Shown here piece by piece: positions 60,370 through 64,000 of a stretch of DNA of 64,000 nucleotides. This DNA comes from Oxyruncus cristatus (lineage: Eukaryota; Chordata; Aves; Passeriformes; Cotingidae). The stretch is taken from assembly GCA_013399855.1 (NCBI GenBank), contig VXAY01007404.1, positions 62,001 to 126,000 on the forward strand. The letters run 5' to 3'. The notes under the pieces are model-generated. The model worked only from the letters and a program-made list of their open reading frames with translations, was not told the origin of the DNA and did no database searches. The number at the start of each line of letters is the position of its first letter. Positions within the stretch are counted from its first letter, which is position 1. The position numbers were made by a program, and so were the translations under genes.

Positions 60370-63300
60370 TTGAGAGCACTTCACCAGCTGTGGTGCAGTC
60401 TAATGCCAGAGTTTCTGAACAGCCTGACTTTGACCTGACAGTATCTAGATTTATACTTCTTTCATTTAATTTTTAGATAAATTGTTGAAAGTGCAAAAAA
60501 ACTTTGAAGTAAAAATCTTTGAAAGCCCAGAATTTTTTTAATTACTAGACAATGCCACTTCTACATTCCTAGCACCATCGTCCTTTATTAAGAAGTACAG
60601 CAATCACAATTTTTGTGTTATTTAATAGGAATAGGATGAAATTTTGGTGACCTTTTGATTCTGTCTGACAAAAAAAGGAAGAAAAAGGAAAAAAAAATAC
60701 TGTTCTGTGCTTAATACTTTTCAGTCATCACACTGGCAACTGAGACATGAAAGGAAAAATGAGATCAACAGTTACTACATAATACAGAATTATCAGTATG
60801 TCCAGAAGTGTCTGTTATTCCCATACTGAGAATATAAATATATAAATCCTCCAAAGGCTTCTACATCTTCTGAATTCCCTACTGTGCTCTTGAAGTCAGT
60901 GGCACATTTTACTACGGTCTTACACCTTATTTTAATTTCCGAATAGTCAATTAAAATTTCTAATTATCATCTTGACTGTCATGACTTTCGTAAGTTTGGA
61001 ACAAAAAGTCCCATTTACATCAAAAGGGAAGAAGAGGTGGTGTTTTCTTTTTTTCCTCCTCCTACCCTTTTCTGTTGTGTGGTTTTAGTTCAGCAGCAAA
61101 TGATTTTGAAATTTTTCAAGCATATAAAGTCATTATAAACAATAACCAAAAGAAAGGTCATGTATTGTGGTTTCTGCTCATTTTCATTCATCCAGTTATA
61201 ACAAAAGCAGTTGGAGGCCTGCTGAGAAGTATAAAACTGTATTGAGGGGCACATCTTGGGGCGTTATGAATCTAATGAGTAAAGCAAGTAATCTCTACTG
61301 TTTTGGATCAGTTCAGCTCTAGCAGGATATTAGTACGCACTTGTTAATCAGATTAATTCTGAGACAGTACCTTATTAGCAGAAAAATACTGGGGAGCTGT
61401 CATGCTGTTAAAACCTATGAATAATGGGGTTATCACTCTGTGGTTAATCACTCTGTGTCAGAGCAAAGCTGAGGTCCCTTCAGTAAAGACTATGCCCTTT
61501 GCCTCTTCCTCTCCTGTGCCTTCCCCCACTCTTTCCAGCAACTTCCCACAAAGTTGGTGTTTTGCATATGTGAAGTAACAGATATGATCAATAATTTTTG
61601 CAACAAAATCTGTTCTGTCTGACTATGAGAGAAGACTGTAGGCTGCATCTACCTCAGTCCAGCGTCCAAAACCAGGGGAGCTTTACGCTGCGCTGTGTAG
61701 CTATGAACAAGACATAAGATGTCCTTGTCAAAGACATCTTTTGTTTGGCTAGTTCGTTTTGGTGAATATGAGATGGAATTAAGACAAGTCAGTTTGACAG
61801 AGGTTCTCAGGAACATGAGATGTGAACCTATCTGCTACTGAGTTGCCACCAACCAAAGGTGGCATCACCATCTCTTCCATCCAAGAGATTCCTAATCCCA
61901 CTCATGACTAAAAACTTTGTTGTAAAATTGAGAATCTTTCTGTTCCTATTTAGCCATGTTAAAATTAAATTTGTGTTTAATAAAGAATTACAAAACACCC
62001 ATTTCAAACCTCTTTTTTCCATTCTCTGATGCTTCTGGACTTTGAGAAAAGAAGCACAAAAAGCCAGTGAACTCAAGAGAAAGAAATAATTTTAAAAAAA
62101 TCTAAAATGATTTTTCACTCTGCTGCTATTTTAAACTATAAATTATTTTTCTTATGATAAGACAAGTGACTAAACCAGATTAAAGAGTACAGTCATACCA
62201 CATACATCATAAGAGTTTTGTGGCAGTTAAGTGAAACTGCCAACTAACTATGTAGGTAACTGTGGGCCTAATTTACTACTTTTTTGAATAATTTTTCTTC
62301 TGACTTGTTCCATTGAATATTTTCCTTGCACTCTTAAGCATAGGTATTTATTTGTACTAAGGATATTTAAACTATTTTGAAATACTAATATATATCTCCC
62401 TCTTTTTTGTGCATGGATTCCCATATCAACTAAATATGCCAGTCATGTGACAATTAGTGTCTTCTGAACAATATCAAATTATATTTAGGCATGTGAAGTG
62501 AAACAGCAGCAGCAGTTTGAACCCTTGCTGACTCAACTACTCAGAGTCTATTCCAGGTCTCTCTGTAAGAGGATGGATCCTTTTTCTCATTTTTCAGTAT
62601 TTGTAATACAATTTTTTCTTTCAATGAGTGCACATGGACTCAATCAGCCACCACCCTCAATTATGTCTATTGTAGAATTTTTCTGCTCAGACAAAGTATG
62701 TGATCGCAAAAGTGAACCCTCAGATTGCCCCCAAAGCATTCAACTTCTTCACTTTATGGCATCCACCTAGTGCAATTAGTTGAACCGATTTTAGTTCATG
62801 TTATAACATTCATTGAGAATTAGAAATCAAAGGACAGTACTACTCAGCTCAGCAATCCTTTTTATCCCATAGTCCACTGAATCCTCTTTCATTTATTTCT
62901 TTTCTCGCTTGAGTTATTGTGTATGCAGATTTACCACTTTCTATGGGAAATTTCTAATTATCTCGTTAGGTATTTTATGATGTAACAGAGAATGGCACTC
63001 TACGGTGTGCTGGTTTTATTTATAGAAGATGTCCCCATCTCCATTTCAAGGTTGTTTCACTTAGCACCAGAAAATTAAAAAAAACACTGTGGATGCGAGA
63101 AAGTCAGGAAAGGCGGGGGGAAATGCTGTGTAATCCAGGAAGTGGGATACTCAATTCAGTATAAAGGAAACTTTATTCCTTTGATCTAATAGTCTTTTCA
63201 CCATTATATAGTGCATACATCAAGGCCAGAAGCTGTAAACAATTGCCTGCAAAATCCTCATTTGGACTGAAAATATCACTCTTTCCAGAATCTGCCAGCT

Positions 63301-64000
63301 AAGGTAGTGGGAAGAGAGTGATCGACAAAAAAAAAATCCACATCAAAAGGAGAAACTGAAAAAGTGTTTCATATACTGCAAGTGAACACACTCATTTCTG
63401 AACTTTGGGACTGAAAGAAGGAGACTATTTTGAAGAACCTAAATGATCAGGCATATTCAAAAAAAGTGCTCACTGTGCCATCCCAGGAAACAAAAAAAGA
63501 AAACTCCAGCGGGATGTAATTGTAAGGCGCATATCAGTGCTGTCAAAAGGAACTGCCTACAGTGTCACAGGGGAAGATGGTGAAGCGCCATATCAGTGAT
63601 GACAAAGACTAGCTGGTAGCTAGAATGAGGAAAATGCGGCAAGAGAGAAGTCAGACAGAAAAAGAGAGAGAAGCTTAGGGAAAACACGAAATGTAAAGGA
63701 TGAACATTTTGGAAAGTCAGAGAGCTGCAGTAAAACATTAGGGCAAAGGAAGTGAATGTGATGAAACAGATCATTTAACAAAGAAGCCAAGGAAAAGTTC
63801 AGAATGCTGAGGGAAGCAGAGAGAGATTGAAGTTGGAATTAGAGAGAAGAGCTGAAATGTACTGAGATGATTGGCAGTGATAGGATATGTCAGCAGCTGT
63901 AAAGAAGAGAGGAGACCTCCTTCAAGTGTTGAAAATGAAAGGAGAATTGAGAAGGTTTGCAGGAAATGATGAGGGGAGTGTCCTAACAACAACAGCCTGA

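Larger units (their letters stand above)
53751..64000. other. AT-rich stretch without recognised genes
   Basis: About 10 kb with no interspersed repeat that I can name. It contains CT-rich sequence at 53801-53827, small tandem duplications at 58380-58435, 60338-60369 and 61428-61457, a CAG triplet run at 62500-62511, a spaced duplication at 63523-63607, and a purine-biased stretch from about 63610 to 63990. Open frames are under about 105 codons and carry no recognisable domain. Confidence 0.6.

Overview
This window is vertebrate nuclear DNA, most probably from a passerine bird. It is AT-rich, with no operons and no protein-coding gene that I can support. What can be identified with confidence is avian retrotransposon debris and simple-sequence repeats. 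The avian call rests on seven CR1 (chicken repeat 1) LINE 3' fragments ending in the typical ATTCTATGA-type tail, and on two long terminal repeats whose sequence I recognise as avian endogenous-retrovirus LTRs. The passerine call rests on one short composite element at 21478-21611. It has a tRNA-Ile(AAU)-like head fused to a CR1 tail, the architecture described for TguSINE1-type SINEs, which are known from passerines.

Layout. 1-3748: no recognised element. 3749-10030: the CR1-rich part, with two plus-strand truncated copies of different subfamilies, an orphan CR1 tail, a minus-strand copy, a short minus-strand tail, and a CTTT/CTTG microsatellite at 6945-7048. 10031-21477: mostly featureless; it holds a TATA-like sequence followed by a perfect CAG/GTAAGT splice signal near 16478-16536 and a T/G-rich tract at 20624-20727. 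21478-23045: the SINE and a decayed CR1 tail. 23046-29346: a probable minus-strand LTR at 26452-26800 and a TA repeat. 29347-33584: a minus-strand CR1, a CpG-bearing patch open on both strands (about 30040-30335), a GC-richer patch with the longest open frame (31451-31960), and an intact solo ERVL-like LTR (32979-33579) with a 5-bp target-site duplication. 33585-49544: A/C-rich low-complexity tracts and a cluster of POU-octamer and CArG motifs at 42127-42310. 49545-49788: a G-quadruplex motif joined to a long AAAG microsatellite. 52932-53750: a second, larger solo LTR. From there to the end: no recognised element apart from short tandem duplications and purine-rich sequence.

The window behaves like the interior of a gene desert or a very large intron. 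The open reading frames are short. The longer ones fall in low-complexity tracts, in LTRs or in locally GC-richer patches. I did not find a new gene system. The items most worth checking are the candidate regulatory cluster, the two juxtaposed splice signals, the CpG-bearing patch and the unclassified LTR.
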